48,139 bases of DNA from Ectothiorhodospira haloalkaliphila ATCC 51935 (GTDB lineage Bacteria; Pseudomonadota; Gammaproteobacteria; Ectothiorhodospirales; Ectothiorhodospiraceae), in NCBI RefSeq assembly GCF_000633935.1, contig NZ_KK214996.1, positions 31,807 through 79,945 on the forward strand. The letters run 5' to 3'. The notes under the pieces are model-generated. The model had not been told where the DNA came from. It worked only from the letters and a program-made list of their open reading frames with translations, and made no database searches. Positions 15,901-24,464 of the stretch are shown piece by piece. Within the stretch, counting starts at the first letter, position 1; every line of letters begins with the position of its first letter. The position numbers and the translations under genes are program-made.

Positions 15901-16562
15901 ACCACCCCCGCTTTTCTGCACGCTCACCTCAGGGCGCCTCCACGGAGCCGCCACAAGCGGGCACGCGCGTGTTTCTCAACCTGGGCTGCGGCAGCGCCGG
16001 CGCCGACCGGCTGCCCTCGGTCTTTCGCGGGCCCCAATGGCAACAGGTTCGCATCGACATCAATCCCCAGGTCAAACCGGACATCATCAGCTCCATCATC
16101 CACCTGGAAAAAGTGGCAGACGCCAGCGTGGACGCCATCTGGTCCTCTCACAACCTGGAACACCTGCCCATCCACCACATCCCCCTGGCCATGGCCGAGA
16201 TGCGCCGCGTCCTCAAGCCCAACGGTTTCGCACTGATCACCCTGCCCGACCTCAAGGCGGTTGCACAGTTGGTGGTGGAGGGCAAACTCACCGAGGTGGC
16301 CTACCAGTCCCCCGCCGGCCCCGTTCGCGCCCTGGACATGCTGTTTGGCCATGCAGGTGCCGTGGCCGCCGGCAATGAACACATGGCCCACCGCAGCGGT
16401 TTCGACGCCCAGTTCCTGGCCGAATCCCTGCTTGAGGCCGGCTTTGCCGAAGTGCGAGTGCGCAAGGGCGACTGTTACGATCTCTGGGCCTATGCCTACA
16501 TGCAGCCGCAGGATTCCGATTCAAGCGGTACTGAGGGGATGCTCATGGAGAGGATTGGGTGA
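15897..16562 (+). CDS. Class I SAM-dependent methyltransferase
   Basis: 221 residues. Motif I V-F-L-N-L-G-C-G-S-A-G (about 24-34) binds S-adenosylmethionine. R-I-D-I-N-P is the ribose-binding acid region, and S-S-H-N-L-E-H-L followed by E-M-R-R-V-L-K-P-N-G-F is the Methyltransf_11 signature. It is usually found in glycan loci, methylating sugars or sugar intermediates. Its start overlaps the glycosyltransferase upstream (ATGA) and its stop overlaps a small ORF downstream (GTGA). No signal peptide. Acceptor unknown. Confidence 0.85.
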   Translation: MNHPRFSARSPQGASTEPPQAGTRVFLNLGCGSAGADRLPSVFRGPQWQQVRIDINPQVKPDIISSIIHLEKVADASVDAIWSSHNLEHLPIHHIPLAMAEMRRVLKPNGFALITLPDLKAVAQLVVEGKLTEVAYQSPAGPVRALDMLFGHAGAVAAGNEHMAHRSGFDAQFLAESLLEAGFAEVRVRKGDCYDLWAYAYMQPQDSDSSGTEGMLMERIG

Positions 16563-16813
16563 AGGCCATACCCCACGTTGTCGACAAGTTGCTCATCCAG
16601 CGCACCGTCGAGAATGCGGCTAGGCTTCGCGTGAAGGTGTGGGCGGTGGAACAGCATACCGGCAACCCAAACCCAGCAGTACTCGTGGCCAAGGTGTACC
16701 AGGCACACCAAGCCCTCAACTAGACGCCCAAGTATGAAAAGCTTTTCGAGCTACCAACACATGCCGCCGCCGCGGCCAAGCAGCAGGACTATTGTGTTCT
16801 GTTGCTGGATTGA
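16559..16813 (+). pseudogene. Small ORF interrupted by an in-frame TAG
   Basis: From the GTG at 16559, overlapping the methyltransferase stop, a frame runs 54 codons to TAG 16721-16723. It starts K-A-I-P-H-V-V-D-K-L-L. The same frame then continues open for 29 more codons to TGA 16811-16813, reading P-K-Y-E-K-L-F-E-L-P-T-H-A-A-A-A-A-K and ending Y-C-V-L-L-L-D. The second part is as protein-like as the first, so an 83-codon gene broken by one amber codon is likely. Alternatives are a genuine 54-residue protein or amber readthrough. Function unknown. Confidence 0.45.
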
Positions 16814-16828
16814 AGTGGAAGAGAGGGA

Positions 16829-17749
16829 ATGATGAACAGAGCGATTGCGGTAGACCTTGAAGCGCAGAGGAAACAACCGGTGACTCAAATCCTGCGTATC
16901 GACCGTCACTATCAAGACCTTCAGAAAACCAACGACGTGCGGACGTTCTACAGCGAGCGCACCCGTTGCGAGGCTATCGTCAACGCAATCTGCAAGGTTG
17001 CAACCAAGAAGAAAGTTCAAGTCATCTCGTACGACGTTTTTGATACGGCGCTCATCCGGGAATGCAAGTCGGAGGCGCGGCGATTCTGGGACATCTCCGA
17101 GCGCTTCATCGCCCAGTGTCGCGAGGACGGAAAATCGGTGGCCTTCAAGCCAGAGGACGCTTTCCTGGCACGCATCACAGCGGCCAGGGCAGCCTATTCA
17201 ATTTCGCGCAGCATCGCCGGCACCAGAGAAGGTAGGTTCGAGGACATCGCGCGAACGACCTGTGACCTGCTCGGCTGCCCGGAGTTGACGACTACCTATG
17301 TCGCTAACGAACTGGCGTACGAAGCAGGCGCTCTCATGGCCAACCCAATTCTTGGGATGGTGGCGGAAGCCCTTCCGCGGACACGCGCGATCTTCGTCTC
17401 GGACATGTACCTGGAGGGCGACAATATCACGCACCTGCTTATAGGAAAGTTCGGTCCTAAGGTGGCCGGACGGGTCTACTCTTCCGCCGATGGATTCGGG
17501 AGCAAAAGAAACGGAGGTATCTTCCCACACTTGGAGAAGACCCTGCGGCTGACAGGGGAAAAAATCCTTCACGTCGGAGACAACCTCCTGTCCGACTACC
17601 AGATGCCGAAGGCTAGCGGTTGGAACTCCTTCTACCTGCCGCTACCAGACGACGAGAAGCAGAAACGCCGGGACTGCTACGACGCCATGAAGGAGCGCTT
17701 TGCCGAATCGGGCATCGCCCTGGAAAAGTATCTGCATTTCAACCTGTGA
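16829..17749 (+). CDS. HAD-superfamily hydrolase of a glycan locus
   Basis: 306 residues behind a good AGAGGGA ribosome site. HAD motif I is S-Y-D-V-F-D-T-A-L (nucleophile Asp and +4 Asp, about residue 68), motif II F-V-S-D-M-Y-L (about 190) and motif IV H-V-G-D-N-L-L-S-D-Y (about 250), so a phosphatase or phosphotransferase core with a helical cap between I and II. In many capsule and glycan clusters this domain is the N-terminal half of a larger protein whose second half contains V-D-x-G-W-R-G. Here that half is the separate next gene, overlapping by the GTGA at 17746-17749. The base composition is lower in GC than upstream, so this pair may have a different origin. Confidence 0.82.
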   Translation: MMNRAIAVDLEAQRKQPVTQILRIDRHYQDLQKTNDVRTFYSERTRCEAIVNAICKVATKKKVQVISYDVFDTALIRECKSEARRFWDISERFIAQCREDGKSVAFKPEDAFLARITAARAAYSISRSIAGTREGRFEDIARTTCDLLGCPELTTTYVANELAYEAGALMANPILGMVAEALPRTRAIFVSDMYLEGDNITHLLIGKFGPKVAGRVYSSADGFGSKRNGGIFPHLEKTLRLTGEKILHVGDNLLSDYQMPKASGWNSFYLPLPDDEKQKRRDCYDAMKERFAESGIALEKYLHFNL

Positions 17750-17760
17750 GCTTAGTCATC

Positions 17761-20328
17761 ATGAAATGGACCTCTACCCATCAATTCGGGCACGACGCGC
17801 TCGGCCCGGTTGTCAACGTCTTCATGGCGAGACTCCACGCGTATCTCCGCCAATGCGATGATGCGGATCACAAGATCCTCTTCGCCTTGCGCGCCGGGCT
17901 GCGCATCAAGGATCTCTACCAGACTTGGCTAAGCGCGCGGGAAGCGGAGCCACCGGAAAATATGGCTCTGCTCAGGACGTCTCGTATGATGGCAATCAAG
18001 GCTGCCTATTTAGCCGCCCCCACGATTGCAGTCACCGCACTTGGCCGAGAACTAGACGGTGCACCCCTCAACGACATTATCCGCAGCGTCCTGAACCGTG
18101 AGATCACGTCTGGACGATGCCCCGAGCCACCGCAGGTGCGGCAGATGCCATTGCACGATTTCCTCAATCAGGGAGATCAAGTGGCCCAATTTGTCCGACG
18201 CTATCTAAACCGGCAATCGGACCTCTATGCCAGCTACCTCAACCGACTTGCAGGTAGCGCCGAGCGTCTTATCCTGGTCGATTCAGGCTGGCGCGGTACC
18301 ACCCAACTCTTACTGGAGCAGGCCTTCCCCAACTATGGTTGGGAGGGTGTGTACTTCGGCTGTAGCGGCCAGAACGAAATTCTTGGTCTTCGCCCGGGCC
18401 CAATGCACGGCCTCATGTTTGACAGCGATCTCTATCAACCTGACAAGCCCGAGACGGCCTTCCTGATCCACCGGCACTTGGTTGAGAGCCTTTTCGAGCC
18501 GGGGATTCCCTCGATTGAACAAATCGAGCCCGAGGATATTGGAAGCCACCTACAGGTTTCCGATCTACTGGAGAACGAACTACGAGAGAACTGGGACAAT
18601 GCCTATGATGGTGTTCGCACCTACCTGTGCGCTCACGCCACCGACCCGCTCTCGAAGATTGCAACCGACTACAGGCTTGCAATGGAACGCTTGGCAGATC
18701 TCCTCTGCCACCCTACCGAGGACGACATCGTATATGCTTGCGGGAAAATGCGCTCACACGACCTAGGCCGATTGGGAGAAGTGACGTCCGTTATGCCCCC
18801 AAAGGACCGTTTTGACGGCGATAGCCCTGAACTTCGCATCAAGGAGGCTATCTGGCAAACGGCTCAAGCAGCACTGGAGCACCCAGTAGAACTGGCCAAG
18901 GCCGCACAGAAGAAGATCATTGGTGGCCTGATGGGCAACCCCGCCGGGCAATATTTTGCTGCCCCCACAGATGGTACCGAAGAAGCAGCGGCGGTCGGTC
19001 GCGTTGCGATCATCACTCGGACCAAGAATCGCCCGCTGCTGCTACGCCGCGCCGCGGAAAGCGTCGCCAGCCAGACCTACAACGACTACTCTTGGGTTAT
19101 TGTCAATGACGGGGGCAGTGTCGAGGATGTACAGAAGGTCCTTGAGGATGCGGCTGTTGACCCCAGCAAAGTGACCATCTGTTCCAACTCCAGAAGCCTC
19201 GGGATGGAGGCAGCCTCCAATGTTGGCATCCGGGCGTCCGAGTCGGAGTACGTCGTGATCCACGACGATGATGACAGCTGGCATCCGGATTTTCTGAAGG
19301 AGACTGTAGCGTTCCTTAGCCAAAACCGTCGTGTATATGCTGGTGTAATCACGAAGACCCTCTATGTCTCCGAGGAGATCCGCGGCCATGCCGTGATTGA
19401 GCATGGGCGATGGCCCTACAACGACTGGGTCCAGAATATCCAGATCTCCGAGATGGTCGTTGGAAACATTTTCGCGCCGATTGCTTTCGTGTTCCGCCGG
19501 GACATCTGGGAACAGATCAAAGGATTCGACGAAAACCTGCCGGTGCTGGGTGATTGGGATTTCAATATCCGCTTCCTGATGAAGTCTGACATTGGTGTGC
19601 TACCCAAACCACTGGCCTACTATCATCATCGTGATCGCGGCAACAGCGGTGGCACATACTCGAACTCAGTGATTGGTGGGCTAAATCGACACGCAGCTTA
19701 CAACGCCATCGTCCGCAACAAATATATTCGTTTGGCCGGCACCAATGGCGACTATGCCGCGCTCGCCGTTCTGATGGGCACGGGCTTTGGACAACAGGAT
19801 GTAAGGCACCGGCTGGACAATGCGCGAGAGCAGATTATCGCGCGGAGCGGTCAGCCTCTACAGACACAGAGTAAGGATATCGCCGCATTGCGGCAGGAAG
19901 TCCTCGCGGCCACGGCCGCTGCAGAAGGGCTAAAAGAGAAGCTTGATCACATCGGTAGGCCTGAATCGACGCTAAACAAAGACGTCGATCAACTCCGCCA
20001 AGAAGCTGTCTCCGCCAAGATCACAGCAAAGCAGCTTCAAGAAACACTCGACCATCGCTGGGTCATGCTACACATGGCGGCTTCGGAGATTATCCGTGCA
20101 AGAAACCTTAACATGCAGATTCCTACTTTACTCGAACAAATTTCTGGGCTAGTAGAAGAATATGCTCAATCAACGCCACTCCACTCACCTCCAGACTTTA
20201 ACGAAAAGAAGTATCTAGACCAATACGTTGACGTTGTGAAGGCAATCCAGGATGGTCTTGTTAAATGCGGATTTGATCACTATTTTAAGCATGGAAGGAT
20301 AGAAGGAAGATCACGAAATACTAAATAA
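17761..20328 (+). CDS. Large bifunctional-looking protein: HAD-partner domain plus GT2 glycosyltransferase
   Basis: About 855 residues. Residues 1-400 form an all-helical domain with L-I-L-V-D-S-G-W-R-G-T-T-Q (about 170-182), the partner region normally fused behind a HAD hydrolase. A GT-A domain follows at about 414 with V-A-I-I-T-R-T-K-N-R-P-L-L-L, I-H-D-D-D-D-S-W-H-P-D-F (metal-binding acids, about 500) and V-L-G-D-W-D-F-N (acid near 600). Residues about 680-780 are a coiled coil rich in Gln/Glu/Lys heptads, ending in a short module with Y-F-K-H-G-R-I-E-G-R. I used the ATG at 17761; a GTG at 17746 overlapping the previous stop is possible and would couple the two genes. Its last 200 bases become AT-rich, approaching the next island. 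Confidence 0.78.
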   Translation: MKWTSTHQFGHDALGPVVNVFMARLHAYLRQCDDADHKILFALRAGLRIKDLYQTWLSAREAEPPENMALLRTSRMMAIKAAYLAAPTIAVTALGRELDGAPLNDIIRSVLNREITSGRCPEPPQVRQMPLHDFLNQGDQVAQFVRRYLNRQSDLYASYLNRLAGSAERLILVDSGWRGTTQLLLEQAFPNYGWEGVYFGCSGQNEILGLRPGPMHGLMFDSDLYQPDKPETAFLIHRHLVESLFEPGIPSIEQIEPEDIGSHLQVSDLLENELRENWDNAYDGVRTYLCAHATDPLSKIATDYRLAMERLADLLCHPTEDDIVYACGKMRSHDLGRLGEVTSVMPPKDRFDGDSPELRIKEAIWQTAQAALEHPVELAKAAQKKIIGGLMGNPAGQYFAAPTDGTEEAAAVGRVAIITRTKNRPLLLRRAAESVASQTYNDYSWVIVNDGGSVEDVQKVLEDAAVDPSKVTICSNSRSLGMEAASNVGIRASESEYVVIHDDDDSWHPDFLKETVAFLSQNRRVYAGVITKTLYVSEEIRGHAVIEHGRWPYNDWVQNIQISEMVVGNIFAPIAFVFRRDIWEQIKGFDENLPVLGDWDFNIRFLMKSDIGVLPKPLAYYHHRDRGNSGGTYSNSVIGGLNRHAAYNAIVRNKYIRLAGTNGDYAALAVLMGTGFGQQDVRHRLDNAREQIIARSGQPLQTQSKDIAALRQEVLAATAAAEGLKEKLDHIGRPESTLNKDVDQLRQEAVSAKITAKQLQETLDHRWVMLHMAASEIIRARNLNMQIPTLLEQISGLVEEYAQSTPLHSPPDFNEKKYLDQYVDVVKAIQDGLVKCGFDHYFKHGRIEGRSRNTK

Positions 20329-20532
20329 TTATTTTTTAAAAACCAGAAACATTAAACAGGAATCCAGTAGGCTTTATTCAGCCACTAGATTTAGCAGTGC
20401 AACCACATGAAAACCACATATAGCAATACGGGCTGAGACCCAAGAATGAGTCGCCCGAGTAGATACTGACTTCATGCCTCATTCTTGAAACATCAGACAA
20501 GGCGACATGTTTTTTTAATTTAGGATGTTACT

Positions 20533-20991
20533 ATGCCCACTGTAATAACCTACGGCACGTTCGATTTATTCCATGCTGGCCATGTGAGGCTTTTGAAGAG
20601 ATTAAAGAGACTCGGCACTCGCTTAGTGGTAGGCTGCTCGACGGACGAGTTTAACGGAATTAAAGGAAAGTCGACAATAATGCCCTATGAACAGAGGGTA
20701 GAAATACTTACAGCGTGCCGATACGTTGACGCCGTTTTCCCAGAGCAAAGCTGGGGGCAAAAGCCAGAGGACATAGTACGTGAAAAGGCTGATATTTTTG
20801 CAATGGGCGATGATTGGTCTGGACAATTTGACGATCTTTCAAACCTTTGTCAAGTCGTATATCTCTCCCGCACCAAAGATATTTCTACCACAGAGATTAA
20901 GCAGCTTGTGAACGCAAGATTCGAGGAGCGCCTACAGCAGTTGCGTAATAGCTACGCACAACTTGGTGACGTAATAAAATCTATGGGATAG
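20533..20991 (+). CDS. TagD-like cytidylyltransferase
   Basis: 152 residues of the nucleotidyltransferase superfamily. The signature T-Y-G-T-F-D-L-F-H-A-G-H-V (HxGH) is at the N-terminus and I-S-T-T-E-I-K (ISTTxIK) near residue 120, the two elements that bind CTP. The family includes glycerol-3-phosphate cytidylyltransferase (TagD/GCT), giving CDP-glycerol, and relatives that activate other polyol or amino-alcohol phosphates; choosing between them from sequence is unsafe. It is followed by a LicD-type transferase, a natural consumer of a CDP-activated group. AT-rich compared with the flanking genes, with an AT-rich 204-bp gap upstream. Confidence 0.85.
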   Translation: MPTVITYGTFDLFHAGHVRLLKRLKRLGTRLVVGCSTDEFNGIKGKSTIMPYEQRVEILTACRYVDAVFPEQSWGQKPEDIVREKADIFAMGDDWSGQFDDLSNLCQVVYLSRTKDISTTEIKQLVNARFEERLQQLRNSYAQLGDVIKSMG

Positions 20992-21049
20992 AACCGCGAG
21001 CAAAAAACCTATTATAGGCCGCCCCCACTTTATTAATTAAGGAGTACAA

Positions 21050-22024
21050 ATGGAAATCATTGGGTTCGTCGAACACCACAATGATCGTGGAGTAAGCGGA
21101 TGGTGCATCCATGCAGATCCCGATATGCGCTCCACTCCTGTCTCACTCCAGCTTTATATTGGTGACCTTCTGCTGCGCGAGGCATACACTAATAGGCCAC
21201 GAGAGGACATTAGGCGAGGCCACCATGTTGGTGAGGCTGGATTCCTCTTTTCCTTAAGACCAGACCTTCTTGAGCTTTTGCCTGAGAATTCGGTTCTCAG
21301 GGTAACAACAGCATCAGGGACTCCGGTCCTCCCACTTAAGGAAACGAATATCAGACCCATCGGTCGAGCCAAAGACGATGGTAATGCCCTGAGAACTCGA
21401 TTGAATGAAGGATGGCATATCGACCAATGGGGGCATATGAAGATCCCGTTTGGCAACGACCCGGGCCGTAAAGCAAAATATATCCAAAGCATGCGCAAGG
21501 TTTCAGAATTCTTCATGCTGCGTTACGGTCTTCCTTTATTCCCTGCATATGGAACTCTCCTCGGCTATGCAAGAGACGGATCGCTTATTGATCATGACGA
21601 CGATGTCGATACCGCTTATCTCTCAAGACAACAGTCCCTAGAGGGCGTGGCAGCCGAGTTTTGGCACATCATGCGTGATATGAAAAATCTTGGTCACGAA
21701 GTTACGATTGTAGACACTGGTCATTGCAACCTATCATTGCGTGACTCGAATTTACCGGGCGTCGATATTTTCGCAAGCTGGCTTTCGCCAGAAGATAATT
21801 TTTTTTGCTACCCGAGAATTTTGGAGAAGGCCCCTGGACAAGTCCTATTCGAGAAGATAGAGCTTGAGGGTGAAATATTTATTGCGCCACAGCCGATAGA
21901 AGCCTTTGTCAAAATGATGTATGGAGATAACTGGAAAACACCAGACCGTCAATGGCAGTCCGTTGTTCCACGTAAAATGAAACGCATTATGGAAGCGCTA
22001 AAAGTTCTCTCTGAAGACATATAA
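21050..22024 (+). CDS. LicD-family phosphotransferase with N-terminal accessory module
   Basis: 324 residues after AAGGAG. Residues about 1-75 form the G-W/G-F accessory module also found in two glycosyltransferases upstream (V-S-G-W-C-I-H-A-D-P ... E-A-G-F-L-F-S-L). The LicD/fukutin domain follows. L-F-P-A-Y-G-T-L-L-G-Y-A-R-D-G (about 163-177) and I-D-H-D-D-D-V-D (about 179-186) are the nucleotidyltransferase-fold active site with metal-binding Asp residues. LicD enzymes transfer phosphocholine or similar phospho-groups from CDP carriers to glycans. With the TagD-like gene 58 bp upstream this suggests decoration of the surface glycan with a phospho-alcohol. AT-rich. Confidence 0.83.
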   Translation: MEIIGFVEHHNDRGVSGWCIHADPDMRSTPVSLQLYIGDLLLREAYTNRPREDIRRGHHVGEAGFLFSLRPDLLELLPENSVLRVTTASGTPVLPLKETNIRPIGRAKDDGNALRTRLNEGWHIDQWGHMKIPFGNDPGRKAKYIQSMRKVSEFFMLRYGLPLFPAYGTLLGYARDGSLIDHDDDVDTAYLSRQQSLEGVAAEFWHIMRDMKNLGHEVTIVDTGHCNLSLRDSNLPGVDIFASWLSPEDNFFCYPRILEKAPGQVLFEKIELEGEIFIAPQPIEAFVKMMYGDNWKTPDRQWQSVVPRKMKRIMEALKVLSEDI

Positions 22025-22040
22025 AAAGAGGTTTACTTCA

Positions 22041-22655
22041 ATGCTTATGACTGAGTTCGAAACCTTCCTCGAGGAACTTGAAAACACATCGCCTTCCGTT
22101 CAATACGGCTGGTCGAAAGAGAAGGAAAAGAGCTGCGATTGGCTAATAAATAGAATTCAAAGAAAAACCCGAGGGGTCGACATTGGCGGTACAGAGTACA
22201 TATGCCGTAAACTCCAAGAGAAAGGGTGTGATCCGGTATATTACGATAAAACTGATCCTCCAAAAACCATTACCAGCTTTATAAAAGATGACATGGAGAA
22301 TGTGCTCGCCCATTTTCCGGAGAGATCTCTCGACTGGATAACAACTCGGCACACTCTCGAACATTGCCTTTTGCCCTTATTTCAACTTTGGGCTTATAAC
22401 AGGCTTTTGAAGGATAATGGTCATTTGTTTGTCATTGTCCCTTCTCACTCAAGAGACTGGGTATGGTTTGAAACACATCACAACTGCCTTCCGCATGACA
22501 ACTGGGTGATGCTTTTCTATAGAGCAGGTTTTAAGATTGAAGAAGCAGATGCGGGGACATGGTGGGCGAAGAATCATAGGTTCATTGAATATAGGTATCG
22601 GCTGTCTGTAGAAACCCGAAATCTTCGCATGGGTAAACCAGAAAATCCAATTTAA
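22041..22655 (+). CDS. SAM-dependent methyltransferase of the AT-rich island
   Basis: 204 residues behind AGAGG. R-G-V-D-I-G-G-T-E-Y (about 43-52) is a degenerate motif I. S-L-D-W-I-T-T-R-H-T-L-E-H (about 95-107) and N-R-L-L-K-D-N-G-H-L-F-V match the Methyltransf_11 post-motifs, with R-H-T-L-E-H at the normal N-x-x-E-H position. Overall length is a little short. It ends the TagD-LicD-methyltransferase trio, spaced 16 bp after LicD and probably in one operon. Target unknown. Confidence 0.75.
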   Translation: MLMTEFETFLEELENTSPSVQYGWSKEKEKSCDWLINRIQRKTRGVDIGGTEYICRKLQEKGCDPVYYDKTDPPKTITSFIKDDMENVLAHFPERSLDWITTRHTLEHCLLPLFQLWAYNRLLKDNGHLFVIVPSHSRDWVWFETHHNCLPHDNWVMLFYRAGFKIEEADAGTWWAKNHRFIEYRYRLSVETRNLRMGKPENPI

Positions 22656-22924
22656 GACTCTTCGTCGCTTCACAGCAAACGCCAAAAAACCGACCCACTT
22701 GCGGTATCGGCGGTATTGACGGGGCAATCAAATAAATCACCTTATTTTTAATTTAATTTATTAATAATCAGATACTTATCAGCGCCACGATGAACCTGAA
22801 TGGTAACCGGGTTAATAAGCTGTTCTCGAAGCCGCTTTGCGATGTTCCCCTGCACATCAAATGAAACAAGGGACGCCCACTCTTCATTAACCCTCCCTCT
22901 CCACCCTACCTTAAACTCTCTACT
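22656..22924. other. AT-rich gap after the glycan island
   Basis: No supported gene. A strongly AT-rich stretch around 22730-22770 gives way at about 22900 to GC-rich sequence, marking the edge of the imported island. Confidence 0.5.
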
Positions 22925-23014
22925 ATGGCCCGAGCCCGCCCAGTACTGGTATCCGTCAGCGACCCGCCTGGGTACTACGTGGTGTCGCGCTGCTTACGCT
23001 ACGTCGGAACATGA
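22925..23014 (+). pseudogene. REP-associated (RAYT) transposase, N-terminal fragment
   Basis: A 29-codon ORF starting [18 protein letters not shown] and continuing V-S-R-C-L-R-Y. It closely follows the conserved opening of RAYT/IS200-like transposases (M-x-R-A-R, V-S-L-x-D-T-P-x-Y-H, S-R-C-V-R-R). It ends abruptly at TGA 23012-23014, overlapping the start of rmlA. So rmlACB was joined to a broken transposase, another sign of rearrangement at this boundary. Confidence 0.55.
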
Positions 23015-23913
23015 CGCCCCCAACCCCCAATCCCCCAAAACGCAAAGGCATCATCCTCGCCGGCGGCTCCGGCACCCGGCTTCATCCCGCCACTCTGGCC
23101 GTCTCCAAGCAGCTGCTGCCCGTCTACGACAAGCCAATGATCTATTACCCCCTCAGCATCCTGCTGCTGGCGGGGATTCGGGAGATCCTGGTCATCTCCA
23201 CGCCCCAGGATACGCCCCGCTTCTCGCAGTTGCTGGGGGACGGCAGTCAGTGGGGGATTCAGGTTTCCTATGCAGTGCAGCCCAGCCCCGATGGTCTGGC
23301 GCAAGCCTTCACCATCGGTGCCGATTTCATCGGTGATGATCTCTCTGCCCTGGTGCTGGGGGACAACATCTTCTATGGCCATGACCTGCCGCCCATGCTG
23401 AAAAGCGCCATGGAGCGGGCCCAGGGGGCAACGGTGTTTGCCTATCATGTGCAGGATCCAGAGCGCTATGGGGTGGTGGCATTCGACCAGGATCGGCGGG
23501 TGATGTCTCTGGAAGAAAAGCCCGCCTGCCCCAGCTCCAGCTATGCGGGGACGGGGCTGTACTTCTATGACCGGCAGGTGGTGGAACTGGCCCGGGGCCT
23601 GCGGCCCTCGGCCCGGGGGGAGCTGGAGATCACCGATCTGAACCGGCTTTATCTGGAACAGGGTGAGCTGCATGTGGAGATCATGGGGCGCGGCTATGCC
23701 TGGCTGGATACCGGCACCCATGAGAGTCTGCTGGATGCCGGGCAGTTCATTGCCACCATCGAGCAGCGCCAGGGGCTGAAGGTGTGCTGTCCGGAGGAGA
23801 TCTGTTTCCGGGCCGGCTGGATCGATGCGGCACAACTGGAAGCGCTGGCCGCTCCCCTGGCCCGCACGGGCTATGGGCGGTATCTGATGAACCTGCTGCA
23901 GGGCGAGGTGTGA
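23011..23913 (+). CDS. rmlA: Glucose-1-phosphate thymidylyltransferase
   Basis: A 300-residue cytosolic enzyme making dTDP-glucose from dTTP and glucose-1-phosphate, the first step to dTDP-rhamnose and related sugars. The nucleotide-binding [14 protein letters not shown] is at about residues 13-26. [17 protein letters not shown] follows, and later come [14 protein letters not shown] and [10 protein letters not shown], all RmlA hallmarks. The N-terminus carries a Pro-rich extension of about 11 residues, perhaps because the start now lies within a transposase fragment. Followed immediately by rmlC (stop/start overlap TGATG). Confidence 0.94.
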   Translation: MTPPTPNPPKRKGIILAGGSGTRLHPATLAVSKQLLPVYDKPMIYYPLSILLLAGIREILVISTPQDTPRFSQLLGDGSQWGIQVSYAVQPSPDGLAQAFTIGADFIGDDLSALVLGDNIFYGHDLPPMLKSAMERAQGATVFAYHVQDPERYGVVAFDQDRRVMSLEEKPACPSSSYAGTGLYFYDRQVVELARGLRPSARGELEITDLNRLYLEQGELHVEIMGRGYAWLDTGTHESLLDAGQFIATIEQRQGLKVCCPEEICFRAGWIDAAQLEALAAPLARTGYGRYLMNLLQGEV

Positions 23914-24464
23914 TGATGGAGGCAAGGCGCCTGGCCATCCCCGAGTTGATCCTGATCACCCCCAAGGTATTTGGCGATGACCGGGGTTTTTTCTTTGAAA
24001 GCTACAACGCCCGTGCCTTCGAGGCCGCCACCGGGGTGAAGGCGGCGTTCGTGCAGGAAAATCACTCGCGCTCGGTGCGGGGCGTGCTGCGGGGCCTGCA
24101 TTATCAGCTGCCACCCCATGCCCAGGGCAAGCTGGTGCGGGTGGTTCAGGGGGAGGTGTTCGATGTGGCGGTGGATATCCGTCGTTCTTCGCCCACCTTC
24201 GGGCGCTGGGTGGGTGCGGTGCTGTCCGCCCGGGACAAGCAGCAGCTGTGGATCCCTGCCGGGTTTGCCCATGCCTTTGTCACCTTGAGTGAGACGGCCG
24301 AGTTCCTTTACAAGACCACGGATGTCTATGCGCCCGAGTGTGAGCGCTGTATTGCCTGGGATGATGCGGATATCGGTATCGAGTGGCCCTTTGAGGGGGA
24401 GCCGTTGTTGTCCGGCAAGGATCGGGAAGGGCTGCCGTTGGCGCAGGCGGAGGTGTTTGCATGA
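23913..24464 (+). CDS. rmlC: dTDP-4-dehydrorhamnose 3,5-epimerase
   Basis: 183 residues, cupin fold. [28 protein letters not shown] and [10 protein letters not shown] are the RmlC signature blocks, including the catalytic His of G-L-H-Y-Q. It converts dTDP-4-dehydro-6-deoxyglucose to the L-sugar precursor of dTDP-rhamnose. Coupled to rmlA by overlapping stop and start and to rmlB by ATGA. A second ATG lies three bases further on. Confidence 0.94.
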   Translation: MMEARRLAIPELILITPKVFGDDRGFFFESYNARAFEAATGVKAAFVQENHSRSVRGVLRGLHYQLPPHAQGKLVRVVQGEVFDVAVDIRRSSPTFGRWVGAVLSARDKQQLWIPAGFAHAFVTLSETAEFLYKTTDVYAPECERCIAWDDADIGIEWPFEGEPLLSGKDREGLPLAQAEVFA

